From a virus, in the IMG/VR virus record IMGVR_UViG_3300042731_002831, positions 1-21,932 of that record: a stretch of 21,932 nucleotides of DNA; one strand, written 5' to 3'. The notes under the pieces are model-generated. The model was not told where the DNA came from. It saw only the letters and a list, made by a program, of their open reading frames with translations, and did not search any database. Shown here piece by piece: positions 8,879 through 14,198 of the stretch (its first letter is position 1; each line of letters opens with the position of its first letter). The position numbers and the translations under genes are program-made.

Positions 8879-10887
8879 TAAATCTTAGAAATAATTTTCA
8901 TATAATTGAATCTTTATCAGAATTACCAAATCTACGAAATAAAAAAGAGATATTTTGTGATGTAGAAACTAAGAGAATATTTGATGATAAAGATTTAGGT
9001 GGGTTGTATCCTTGGAAGGGTGATCGTATATGTGGAATAAGTGTAACATTTGATGATGAGGAAAATTATTGGTATGTCCCTATTCGTCATACAGCTCCTA
9101 ATTCTAATAATCTACCTATAAAAAATGTTATGAATTGGGCAAGTGATTATTTACAATCTTGTAAAGATTGGCCTAATCATAATGTAAAATTTGATGCTTT
9201 AATGTTTGATATTGGAGACAATGTTACTTTCAACTGTAGATTAGTTGATACTTTAACTTTAAGTAAATTATATTATAGTGATAGATTTTCTTATGGTTTG
9301 AAACCTATTTGTAAAGATTGGTTAGATTATGACACTGGTAGTACAGATAAAATAAAATCTTATTTAGATAGTATAAAATCAAAATCTTATGCTGATGTTC
9401 CGATTGATCTTCTTGGTGAATATGCTTGCGATGATGTTAGAATGAATAGAAAATTATATCGTTTTTTACAAAAGAAAATGCAAGCAAGAATTGAAGAAAC
9501 TACTGGAAAACAATCTGAAGCTGTTAAGAAATTAATAGAAACAGAAATAAAAATGACTTCAATTCTATTTGATATGGAAAAAGAAGGGATAAGAATAGAT
9601 GAAACAGAATGCAAAATAGAAACAGCAAAATCATTAAAAATAATGATAAGAAATACTACAAAAATAGCTGAACTAACAGGCAGAGAATTTACAAATTCAA
9701 ATAATTGTATATATGATATTTTTGTAAATCAATTTGAACTACCAATTTTATCAACAATTAGAGAAAAGAAGGATGGAAAATGGTATGATACTGGGAGACC
9801 ATCTTTTGATAAAGATGCAATGGCTTTATATAAAGTTCATCCTTTAGTCACAAGCAATTATAAAATAAAAGAAGTTGTTAATTTAATTTCTGAATATAGA
9901 ACAGAACAGCAATTTAAAAGTTTATTTTTAGATACTTTTTTAAAATTAAATGTTAATGGGGTCATGCACCCCAATTATAATCAATCAATAAGAACTGGAA
10001 GATTATCTTGTAGTAAACCCAATTCTCAGCAACAAAATGATAGATCTAAAAAACTTATACATCCAGATGAAAATATGGGATTTGTATCAAATGATTATTC
10101 ACAAATTGAATATAGATTAATAGTTCATTATGCTAAAATTCAAGCTGCTATAAAAGCTTATAATGAAAATCCAGCTACTGATTATCATCAATGGGTAGCA
10201 GATTTACTACAAATAATAAGGAAACCAGCTAAACAATTAAATTTTGGAATGGCGTATGGAGCCGGTAAAAAACTCGTTACTAAATCGTTAACTTCTAATG
10301 AACATATTATTGAGATAATGGGAGAAAAAGTTAATAAGTTGATTGAAGATGGTTTATTAGATCCAAGTTTGAGAGTTAAAAAATTTAATGAATTATGTAA
10401 GAAACACGCAGAAGAATCCTATAAAGCTTATCATAATAAAATGCCAGAAATAAAAGACACTTCGCAACGTGCTATAGATGTAGCATCTGTTAGGGGCTTT
10501 ATTTTTAATATACACGGCAGAAGGAGATATCTTCCAGGAAGAGCAAGTTATAAAGCTTTTAATTCTTTAATTCAAAGTGATGCTGCCGATATTATGAAAG
10601 AAAGAATGGTAGCTATTTCTCCTCGTTATAATTCTGATTCTCGTAAATGGGGTATTAGATTAAGTGCTAATGTTCATGATGAATTATTAAATCAAGTTCC
10701 TATTGAAGTTTTATATGATCCAAAGTTACATGAATTTATTTGTGATACTTTGGAAAATACAAACGTTAAATATCGTGTGCCAATTTTAACCGGTTTAGGT
10801 ATAAGTCCAAATAATTGGAGCGAAGCAGCAGGAGATGAAATGATAAAAACTAATAACGGGAAATTTTTAGCTGGTAAAATACGTTAA
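8875..10887 (+). CDS. family A DNA polymerase with 3'-5' exonuclease
   Basis: This 670-aa PolA-type polymerase has a proofreading domain with all motifs: Exo I D29-V-E31, Exo II around N103 to D107 (NHNVKFD), and Exo III Y183-x3-D187 (YACDD). The polymerase domain has motif A DYSQIEYR (D407), motif B K453-x3-NFG-x2-YG, and motif C H601-D602-E603. There is no 5'-3' exonuclease domain, so Okazaki flap removal would need another protein. It is the likely replicative polymerase partnering the primase-helicase upstream. In a phage with modified bases it must accept the modified dNTP. The start ATG overlaps the deaminase stop. Catalytic residues look intact; the family call is firm. Confidence 0.95.
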   Translation: MINLRNNFHIIESLSELPNLRNKKEIFCDVETKRIFDDKDLGGLYPWKGDRICGISVTFDDEENYWYVPIRHTAPNSNNLPIKNVMNWASDYLQSCKDWPNHNVKFDALMFDIGDNVTFNCRLVDTLTLSKLYYSDRFSYGLKPICKDWLDYDTGSTDKIKSYLDSIKSKSYADVPIDLLGEYACDDVRMNRKLYRFLQKKMQARIEETTGKQSEAVKKLIETEIKMTSILFDMEKEGIRIDETECKIETAKSLKIMIRNTTKIAELTGREFTNSNNCIYDIFVNQFELPILSTIREKKDGKWYDTGRPSFDKDAMALYKVHPLVTSNYKIKEVVNLISEYRTEQQFKSLFLDTFLKLNVNGVMHPNYNQSIRTGRLSCSKPNSQQQNDRSKKLIHPDENMGFVSNDYSQIEYRLIVHYAKIQAAIKAYNENPATDYHQWVADLLQIIRKPAKQLNFGMAYGAGKKLVTKSLTSNEHIIEIMGEKVNKLIEDGLLDPSLRVKKFNELCKKHAEESYKAYHNKMPEIKDTSQRAIDVASVRGFIFNIHGRRRYLPGRASYKAFNSLIQSDAADIMKERMVAISPRYNSDSRKWGIRLSANVHDELLNQVPIEVLYDPKLHEFICDTLENTNVKYRVPILTGLGISPNNWSEAAGDEMIKTNNGKFLAGKIR

Positions 10888-10896
10888 TTCAAAAAC

Positions 10897-11019
10897 CGCC
10901 TAAAAGTGACTCCGCTGCCGGCCGTATATGGGCCTAAAAGCTAATTTAGGTGTTATTATACCCTTAAAACTCATATAGAGCCAACTGGGACTCCTTGTAA
11001 CTATAGTATTTATAAGGGT
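10897..11019 (+). ncRNA. structured non-coding region, two stem-loop domains
   Basis: The 263-nt gap after the polymerase gene holds two nested structures. Domain 1: CGCCTAAA (10897-10904) pairs with TTTAGGTG (10945-10952), 8 bp with one G-U, enclosing GCT/AGC and GGCC/GGCC (10920-10923 with 10931-10934). Domain 2: ACCCTTA (10960-10966) pairs with TAAGGGT (11013-11019), enclosing CTC/GAG (CTCATATAGAG). It is more GC-rich than its surroundings and lacks a U-run, so a simple terminator is unlikely. It could be a processed leader or tail, a small RNA or a regulatory element. I cannot match it to a known class. Confidence 0.4.
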
Positions 11020-11060
11020 TTATATTAATAAAAAATATTTATAAAATTACTATTTTTTAC

Positions 11061-11088
11061 TTGCAAAATATTATTTATATGTTATACT
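11061..11088 (+). promoter_or_regulatory. sigma70-like promoter P2 with extended -10
   Basis: TTGCAA (11061-11066), a 16-bp spacer and TATACT (11083-11088), with TG one base upstream (TGnTATACT). About 52 bases around it are almost identical to those around P3 at 12578, and two independent copies support function. It drives the cassette starting at 11151. Confidence 0.8.
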
Positions 11089-11139
11089 TTACATAAGTTC
11101 GGTAATTAATAAATCGATTTATTGTTTAATGTAAATGTA

Positions 11140-11159
11140 GGAGGCCTAAGATGGCGAAA
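11140..11159 (+). promoter_or_regulatory. duplicated ribosome-binding/start segment, copy 1
   Basis: GGAGGCCTAAGATGGCGAAA is identical over 20 nt to 13235-13254. It contains the SD (GGAGG) and the first three codons (Met-Ala-Lys). Confidence 0.85.
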
Positions 11160-11525
11160 AAGAATTCAAAGAAGACAGAAGTAAAGGCTGATAAGCCAAC
11201 ACCAACAGAAACTACAAAAGTTCCAGTGATTGTCAGTGACATTCGTAATGTAGCTGGTAATTTGGGGGAACTGGCTGATTTACCAAAAGTAACTTTAAGT
11301 CAGCGTTCAAAGCTTGTAGATGGCATTAATAAACTTGCAACAAGAGTTGAAAAGATTCTTGCGAGTGCTGGTAAAAAAGCTGAAAGGGAGGCTGCTAAAG
11401 CCAAACGCGAAGCAGTGAAGGCTGAAAAGGCAAAAGCCAAACGTGAAAAGGCTGAAAAGAAAATCGCCGATATGCGGAAGAAGCTTGAAAAGATGGAAGC
11501 TGATCTTGCTGCGGATGGTAAGTAA
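11151..11525 (+). CDS. Lys/Ala-rich coiled-coil protein, cassette 1
   Basis: The function of this 124-aa protein is not recognised. Residues 1-25 are polar and basic; about 27-70 form a compact helical or mixed section (VPVIVSDIRNVAGNLGELAD); about 72-124 are almost pure Lys/Ala/Glu/Arg helix with heptad spacing, ending IADMRKKLEKMEADLAADGK. The C-terminal helix resembles the end of the protein at 13246 (VAKMREMLKSLESQLEAEG), and both genes share an identical 20-nt ribosome-binding/start segment and a hammerhead ribozyme just downstream, so they look like paralogous cassettes. Codons are richer in G/C than in neighbours (gctgaaaaggcaaaagcc), which together with P2 and the SD suggests high expression. 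It could be DNA-binding or structural; unproven. Confidence 0.8.
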   Translation: MAKKNSKKTEVKADKPTPTETTKVPVIVSDIRNVAGNLGELADLPKVTLSQRSKLVDGINKLATRVEKILASAGKKAEREAAKAKREAVKAEKAKAKREKAEKKIADMRKKLEKMEADLAADGK

Positions 11526-11532
11526 TTAATTG

Positions 11533-11666
11533 ATCCCAGATTCGAAACTCCACCGAAAAATATTTACCGCTAATAATGTTAGCGGAGAATTAGGTTGAAA
11601 GTCCGAGAGTAGGTGGAGTATATAGCAGGTGGTGCTGTTATACTGATGAGAAGCCAATTAAGGGAT
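11533..11666 (+). ncRNA. type II hammerhead ribozyme, copy 1
   Basis: All core elements are present in the order of a hammerhead with stem II open. GAAA (11544-11547) is followed by stem III, CTCCACC (11548-11554) with GGTGGAG (11612-11618), closed by the A15.1-U16.1 pair (11547/11619). H17 is A11620, so the predicted cut is between 11620 and 11621. Stem I is TATAGCAG (11621-11628) with CTGTTATA (11635-11642) and loop GTGGTG. CTGATGA is at 11643-11649. Stem II is GAA (11650-11652) with TTC (11541-11543), an internal loop, then GGGAT (11662-11666) with ATCCC (11533-11537). The stem III loop is large (57 nt) and holds its own hairpin CCGCTAA/TTAGCGG. Cleavage would release a downstream mRNA starting with the stem I hairpin, just ahead of the gene at 11672. 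Confidence 0.92.
11615..11666 (+). repeat. direct repeat (ribozyme 3' half), copy 1
   Basis: This matches 13759-13810 with one substitution and one single-base gap. It covers the cleavage site, stem I, CTGATGA and the 3' strand of stem II. Confidence 0.9.
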
Positions 11667-11671
11667 GAAAA

Positions 11672-11875
11672 ATGAATTTTGATAGAGAGATAAAAATTGC
11701 TAAACAAACCAAAGATTCAATTTCTACAGTTAAAATAGATAAAATCTCTTGTGCTGGTACTGCATATTCTGCGACTTGCCCAGAATGTGGAAAATTCCAT
11801 TGGTTGGGCGGATCAGAAATTAATTCATTATCAGTGGTTTGTATCTGTGGTACAAAATTTTTATTGGAGAGATGA
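11672..11875 (+). CDS. small zinc-ribbon protein (67 aa)
   Basis: The ATG lies 5 nt after the last paired base of the upstream ribozyme, and its SD (agggatga) is itself part of ribozyme stem II. The product has C36-P-E-C39 and C57-I-C59 separated by 17 residues, with a Trp between them (KFHWLGG); this looks like a compact zinc ribbon, with C27 as a possible extra ligand. Such small ribbons bind nucleic acid or protein. No enzyme motif is seen. The gene is probably translated from a processed 5'-hydroxyl mRNA if the ribozyme cuts. It is followed 3 nt later by another small gene. Confidence 0.7.
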   Translation: MNFDREIKIAKQTKDSISTVKIDKISCAGTAYSATCPECGKFHWLGGSEINSLSVVCICGTKFLLER

Positions 11876-11878
11876 AAA

Positions 11879-12007
11879 ATGAATGAAGAAAAGAAAATTG
11901 CACAAGCCATTCTTGATGCACAAAATATACATGAAGATAGTTGGAAAGATAATGTTTATAAAAGAACTGGTTCTGGTTATACAAAACAATTTGAAAAATG
12001 TTTATAA
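11879..12007 (+). CDS. hypothetical 42-aa protein
   Basis: This short frame starts 3 nt after the stop of the zinc-ribbon gene (TGAAAAATG) and runs MNEEKKIAQAILDAQN..., ending FEKCL. It is Lys/Glu/Asn-rich with a likely N-terminal helix. The next gene begins in the -1 frame inside its last codons (ATG 11998). The two may be one protein split by a frameshift near the GAAAAATG at 11993-12000, or two coupled genes. Codon use fits the neighbours; no function assigned. Confidence 0.5.
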   Translation: MNEEKKIAQAILDAQNIHEDSWKDNVYKRTGSGYTKQFEKCL

Positions 12008-12204
12008 TAGCTTGTAAAGAAAATGGATTATCTTCAAATTTTTGGGCTCTATTAAATTTAGCTAATTATTGGTATAATGATATTCAACTTTGGGCTGAAG
12101 ATGTTTTAGCTGATAAAAATATTTTAGAAAAATGCCAAAAAGAAAATGCTAAAGCTAAAATTGAGGCTGAACAAAATTTGAAATATCCTAAACAACAATT
12201 CTAA
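11998..12204 (+). CDS. hypothetical small protein (68 aa)
   Basis: The start ATG overlaps the end of the previous small gene by 10 nt in the -1 frame. The product has an aromatic, Leu-rich N-terminal half (SSNFWALLNLANYWYNDIQLW) followed by a charged helix (ILEKCQKENAKAKIEAEQN). There is no clear membrane segment because polar residues interrupt it. No family recognised. It ends the transcript begun at P2; a palindrome and a strong hairpin follow. Confidence 0.55.
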   Translation: MFIIACKENGLSSNFWALLNLANYWYNDIQLWAEDVLADKNILEKCQKENAKAKIEAEQNLKYPKQQF

Positions 12205-12246
12205 ACGGGATAAAAAAGATATTATCGCAGTCACCCCATATAAAAA

Positions 12247-12301
12247 AGAGGATTAATCCTCTGCCCGATACTGTCAACGTCTGCGTGCAGGCAGTATCGG
12301 G
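12247..12301 (+). terminator. palindrome plus strong hairpin (possible terminator or processing site)
   Basis: AGAGGATTAATCCTCT (12247-12262) is a perfect 16-nt palindrome. It abuts a perfect 10-bp stem, CCCGATACTG (12264-12273) with CAGTATCGGG (12292-12301), whose 18-nt loop holds a further CTGC/GCAG pairing. There is no U-run after it, so intrinsic termination would be weak; RNase processing or protein binding is equally possible. It separates the genes ending at 12204 from the one at 12329. Confidence 0.5.
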
Positions 12302-12328
12302 ATGATGGTTAATTGAAAAGGAGGTAAA

Positions 12329-12478
12329 ATGGAAGTCATAAAAAGCAAAGAGAGCAGAATAAGGAAGGCAATTCATTATCTCATGGACAGGTGGGATGGC
12401 AGGTATGGTACTTGGACATATCATCGACTTACTTTTGTGTGTAAAGAAATGGATAAGCTAAAAATTAAAATGTGGTAA
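12329..12478 (+). CDS. hypothetical 49-aa protein
   Basis: This short gene has one of the best SDs in the window (aaaggaggt, 5 nt before ATG) and sits directly after the strong hairpin. The product is basic and aromatic: MEVIKSKESRIRKAIHYLMD, then an RWDGRYGTWTYHR stretch and a Lys-rich tail ending KMW. No family is recognised. The SD and a full-length open frame support it as real. A 12-codon frame with an SD-like gggg follows at 12504. Confidence 0.6.
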   Translation: MEVIKSKESRIRKAIHYLMDRWDGRYGTWTYHRLTFVCKEMDKLKIKMW

Positions 12479-12577
12479 TTGATTAAGGTTTGGGGAATTT
12501 AAAATGAAACGATTAGCGGAATATAAAGCTAATATATTATAGGGCGTAAAATAATTCATTAAAATTACTATTTTTAC

Positions 12578-12605
12578 TTGCAAAATCTTATTTATATGTT
12601 ATACT
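12578..12605 (+). promoter_or_regulatory. sigma70-like promoter P3 with extended -10
   Basis: TTGCAA (12578-12583), 16 bp, TATACT (12600-12605) with TG one base upstream. It is nearly identical to P2 across 12561-12612. The leader contains ATAGGTT (12610-12616) pairing with AACCTAT (12631-12637), a 7-bp hairpin next to the SD gggaga of the beta-helix gene. Confidence 0.8.
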
Positions 12606-12651
12606 TTATATAGGTTAAACAATATTATTAAACCTATTTGGGAGAAATAAA

Positions 12652-13179
12652 ATGAAATATAAGCTGTTAAAAACTGATACAATTCAAGTCGATGGAAAAA
12701 CACTATTTCGAATAAAATCATTAACTTCTTTTTCTGAAGTTAGAGCTGGGGAATTAGGTGGCTATGTTGAATCAGAAGCTAATTTAGCTCAAATTGGTGA
12801 TGCTTGGGTATCCGATGATGCTAAGGTATTTGACAATGCTAAGATATCCGATGATGCTTGGGTATCTGACAATGCTAAGATATCTGGTAATGCTGAAATA
12901 TTTGGCAATGCTGAGATATCCGATGATGCTAAGATATCCGATGATGCTAAGATATTTGGCAATGCTTGGGTATCTGACAATGCTAAGATATCTGGTGATG
13001 CTAAGATATCCGGTAATGCTTGGGTATTTGGCAATGCTGAGATATCCGGTGATGCTAATATATCTGGTGATGCTAAGATATCTGGTGATGCTAAGATATC
13101 CGGTGATGCTAATATATCTGGTGATGCTGAGATATCCGGCAATGCTAAGATATCCGGTAATGCTAAGATATCCGGTTAG
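12652..13179 (+). CDS. left-handed beta-helix hexapeptide-repeat protein
   Basis: The product (175 aa) has an N-terminal domain of about 50 residues (YKLLKTDTIQVDGKTLFRI, then GELGGYVESEANL), followed from residue 51 to the end by about 21 tandem six-residue units of the form A-[KEWN]-[IV]-[SF]-[GD]-[ND]. Hexapeptide arrays of this kind fold as a left-handed parallel beta-helix, three units per turn, giving about seven turns. The N-terminal segment plus AxVxGN repeats is a layout known in phage and prophage proteins of unclear role. None of the loops or His residues of hexapeptide acyltransferases is present, so a structural or binding role is more likely. The stop follows directly in the repeat array with no capping domain. 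It is driven by P3. Confidence 0.8.
   Translation: MKYKLLKTDTIQVDGKTLFRIKSLTSFSEVRAGELGGYVESEANLAQIGDAWVSDDAKVFDNAKISDDAWVSDNAKISGNAEIFGNAEISDDAKISDDAKIFGNAWVSDNAKISGDAKISGNAWVFGNAEISGDANISGDAKISGDAKISGDANISGDAEISGNAKISGNAKISG
12802..13176 (+). repeat. 18-bp tandem repeat encoding the beta-helix
   Basis: About 21 copies of a GCTAAGATATCCGGTGAT-like unit in register with the codons. Variation falls into a few variants (GCTTGGGTATCTGACAAT, GCTGAGATATTTGGCAAT), which suggests repeated duplication. The repetition keeps the other forward frame and the reverse strand open too; I regard those as shadows. Confidence 0.9.
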
Positions 13180-13234
13180 ATTTTAATTGTTGAATATAAG
13201 TAATGTAATCAATGTAAACAAAATTTTATTAATT

Positions 13235-13254
13235 GGAGGCCTAAGATGGCGAAA
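13235..13254 (+). promoter_or_regulatory. duplicated ribosome-binding/start segment, copy 2
   Basis: Identical over 20 nt to 11140-11159, including SD GGAGG and Met-Ala-Lys codons. No promoter like P2 or P3 is seen between the beta-helix gene and this site, so it is probably transcribed from P3. Confidence 0.85.
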
Positions 13255-13713
13255 GTAAACAAAGTTGGTCAAAAAGAATCTGCAACACAAACAAAAGAGG
13301 AAAAAGGGCGTATAGATTTTCCAGTGGCGGAAGCTATGTATGTTGACAAGGAAGGGAAAATAGTCACAGCAGTTAATAATGAAGGTTTGTTAATCGCTGT
13401 GCCAAAACCTATTAAGGATGATAATGGAAATGTTACTTATAGCGGATACAATGTTCGCAGGCATCTTCCAATAAAGAAGGGACAATTCGAATCAACAGGA
13501 ACTTATTTAAGATATCAGGCTTATGTTGCTCGACTTAAAGCCGCTATTCTTATCAAGAATGCTGAAGATAAGGAAAGTAAAGCTGAGCGAGTTGAAAAGT
13601 TTGGTGATGAAAAAACGCGTCGTGCAGTAGCTAAAGTTGCTAAGATGCGTGAAATGCTTAAATCTCTTGAATCTCAGCTTGAAGCTGAAGGAGTTAATGT
13701 AGAAGATATTTAA
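13246..13713 (+). CDS. hypothetical basic protein, cassette 2
   Basis: The product (155 aa) is not recognised. After a polar N-terminus (MAKVNKVGQKESATQTKEEK), residues about 25-75 look beta-rich (AMYVDKEGKIVTAVNNEGLL, NVTYSGYNVRRHLPIKKGQF). The C-terminal 70 residues are helical and charged, ending VAKMREMLKSLESQLEAEG, which resembles the tail of the cassette-1 protein at 11151. Shared start segment, similar tail and a ribozyme immediately downstream mark the two genes as a duplicated unit. Codons are again richer in G/C than in most neighbours. A nucleic-acid-binding or virion-associated role is possible but unsupported. Confidence 0.78.
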   Translation: MAKVNKVGQKESATQTKEEKGRIDFPVAEAMYVDKEGKIVTAVNNEGLLIAVPKPIKDDNGNVTYSGYNVRRHLPIKKGQFESTGTYLRYQAYVARLKAAILIKNAEDKESKAERVEKFGDEKTRRAVAKVAKMREMLKSLESQLEAEGVNVEDI

Positions 13714-13719
13714 CACACT

Positions 13720-13809
13720 CCCCTCATTTCGAAACTCCGCTGTAGTAATTATCTCGGCGGAGTATATAGCAGGTGGTGCTGTTATACTGATGAGAAACCA
13801 ATTAAGGGG
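13720..13809 (+). ncRNA. type II hammerhead ribozyme, copy 2
   Basis: Same topology as the copy at 11533. GAAA is at 13731-13734. Stem III is CTCCGCTG (13735-13742) with CGGCGGAG (13755-13762), plus A-U closure (13734/13763). H17 is A13764, so the predicted cut is between 13764 and 13765. Stem I is TATAGCAG (13765-13772) with CTGTTATA (13779-13786), loop GTGGTG. CTGATGA is at 13787-13793. Stem II is GAAA (13794-13797) with TTTC (13727-13730), then AGGGG (13805-13809) with CCCCT (13720-13724). Compared with copy 1, stem III changes on both strands (CTCCACC/GGTGGAG to CTCCGCTG/CGGCGGAG) and stem II likewise (ATCCC/GGGAT to CCCCT/AGGGG), so pairing is kept while sequence drifts. A second AGGGG at 13817-13821 could compete for CCCCT. 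Confidence 0.93.
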
Positions 13810-13810
13810 A
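13759..13810 (+). repeat. direct repeat (ribozyme 3' half), copy 2
   Basis: Matches 11615-11666 with one substitution and one single-base gap. Confidence 0.9.
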
Positions 13811-13829
13811 TAATTAAGGGGTGTGAAAA

Positions 13830-14198
13830 ATGAAATGTTGTTCTAATGTAGTAAATACAAAAACTAAATTAAGAGATTTATCTGAAAATGTTAAAGTAGA
13901 TAAATGTTTGATTAAACGCTATACTGATATATTAAAAAATAAAGATGAAATAATTGCTGAATATGATGCTGAAATAGCTAAAATAGAATCTAAAAAAGCT
14001 GAGATATTAAAAGATTATAATTCAGCTCCAAGTAAAATTAAAGAACTAAATATTCATCTTAAAGAAATGACTTCTAAAATGCAAGATATAAAAGATAAGG
14101 CGAGCGGTAAAAAACGTAAAATTCAACGATTAAAACTTTTACGCCAACGTCTTGCAACTTTAGAAGCTGAAATTGCCAAAGATCAATTAACAACTTAA
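13830..14198 (+). CDS. coiled-coil hypothetical protein (122 aa)
   Basis: The ATG lies 20 nt after the ribozyme, with an SD-like aaggggtg that may pair with bases 5' of the ribozyme. The product is almost entirely helical. After MKCCSNVVNTKTK, residues about 15-115 show heptad spacing with Lys/Glu/Ile/Leu (IAEYDAEIAKIESKKAEILK; LKLLRQRLATLEAEIAK), so it is probably a dimeric coiled coil. An N-terminal Cys pair is present, with no further zinc motif. It is the last gene before a 339-nt non-coding stretch. Function unknown; a scaffold or partner of the two Lys/Ala-rich cassette proteins is only a guess. Confidence 0.7.
   Translation: MKCCSNVVNTKTKLRDLSENVKVDKCLIKRYTDILKNKDEIIAEYDAEIAKIESKKAEILKDYNSAPSKIKELNIHLKEMTSKMQDIKDKASGKKRKIQRLKLLRQRLATLEAEIAKDQLTT

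Noticed and set aside
10888-11040. Twister-type ribozyme or tRNA
   Set aside because: CCGCCTAA and GGCC resemble parts of a twister, but the conserved AAGCCC and GGAGGG elements are absent; no T-arm or anticodon arm for a tRNA.
12504-12542. 12-aa frame with an SD-like gggg
   Set aside because: Too short to support as a gene without homologues; may be a leader peptide before P3, but no attenuator-like structure links it.
12802-13176. CRISPR-like array
   Set aside because: The repeats are contiguous 18-bp coding units without spacers; no cas genes.
12789-13186. Open frames on the reverse strand and in the other forward frame across the beta-helix gene
   Set aside because: They are open only because the 18-bp repeat has no stops in those frames; they have no SD and encode low-complexity repeats, while the annotated frame has a promoter, an SD and a non-repeat N-terminal domain.
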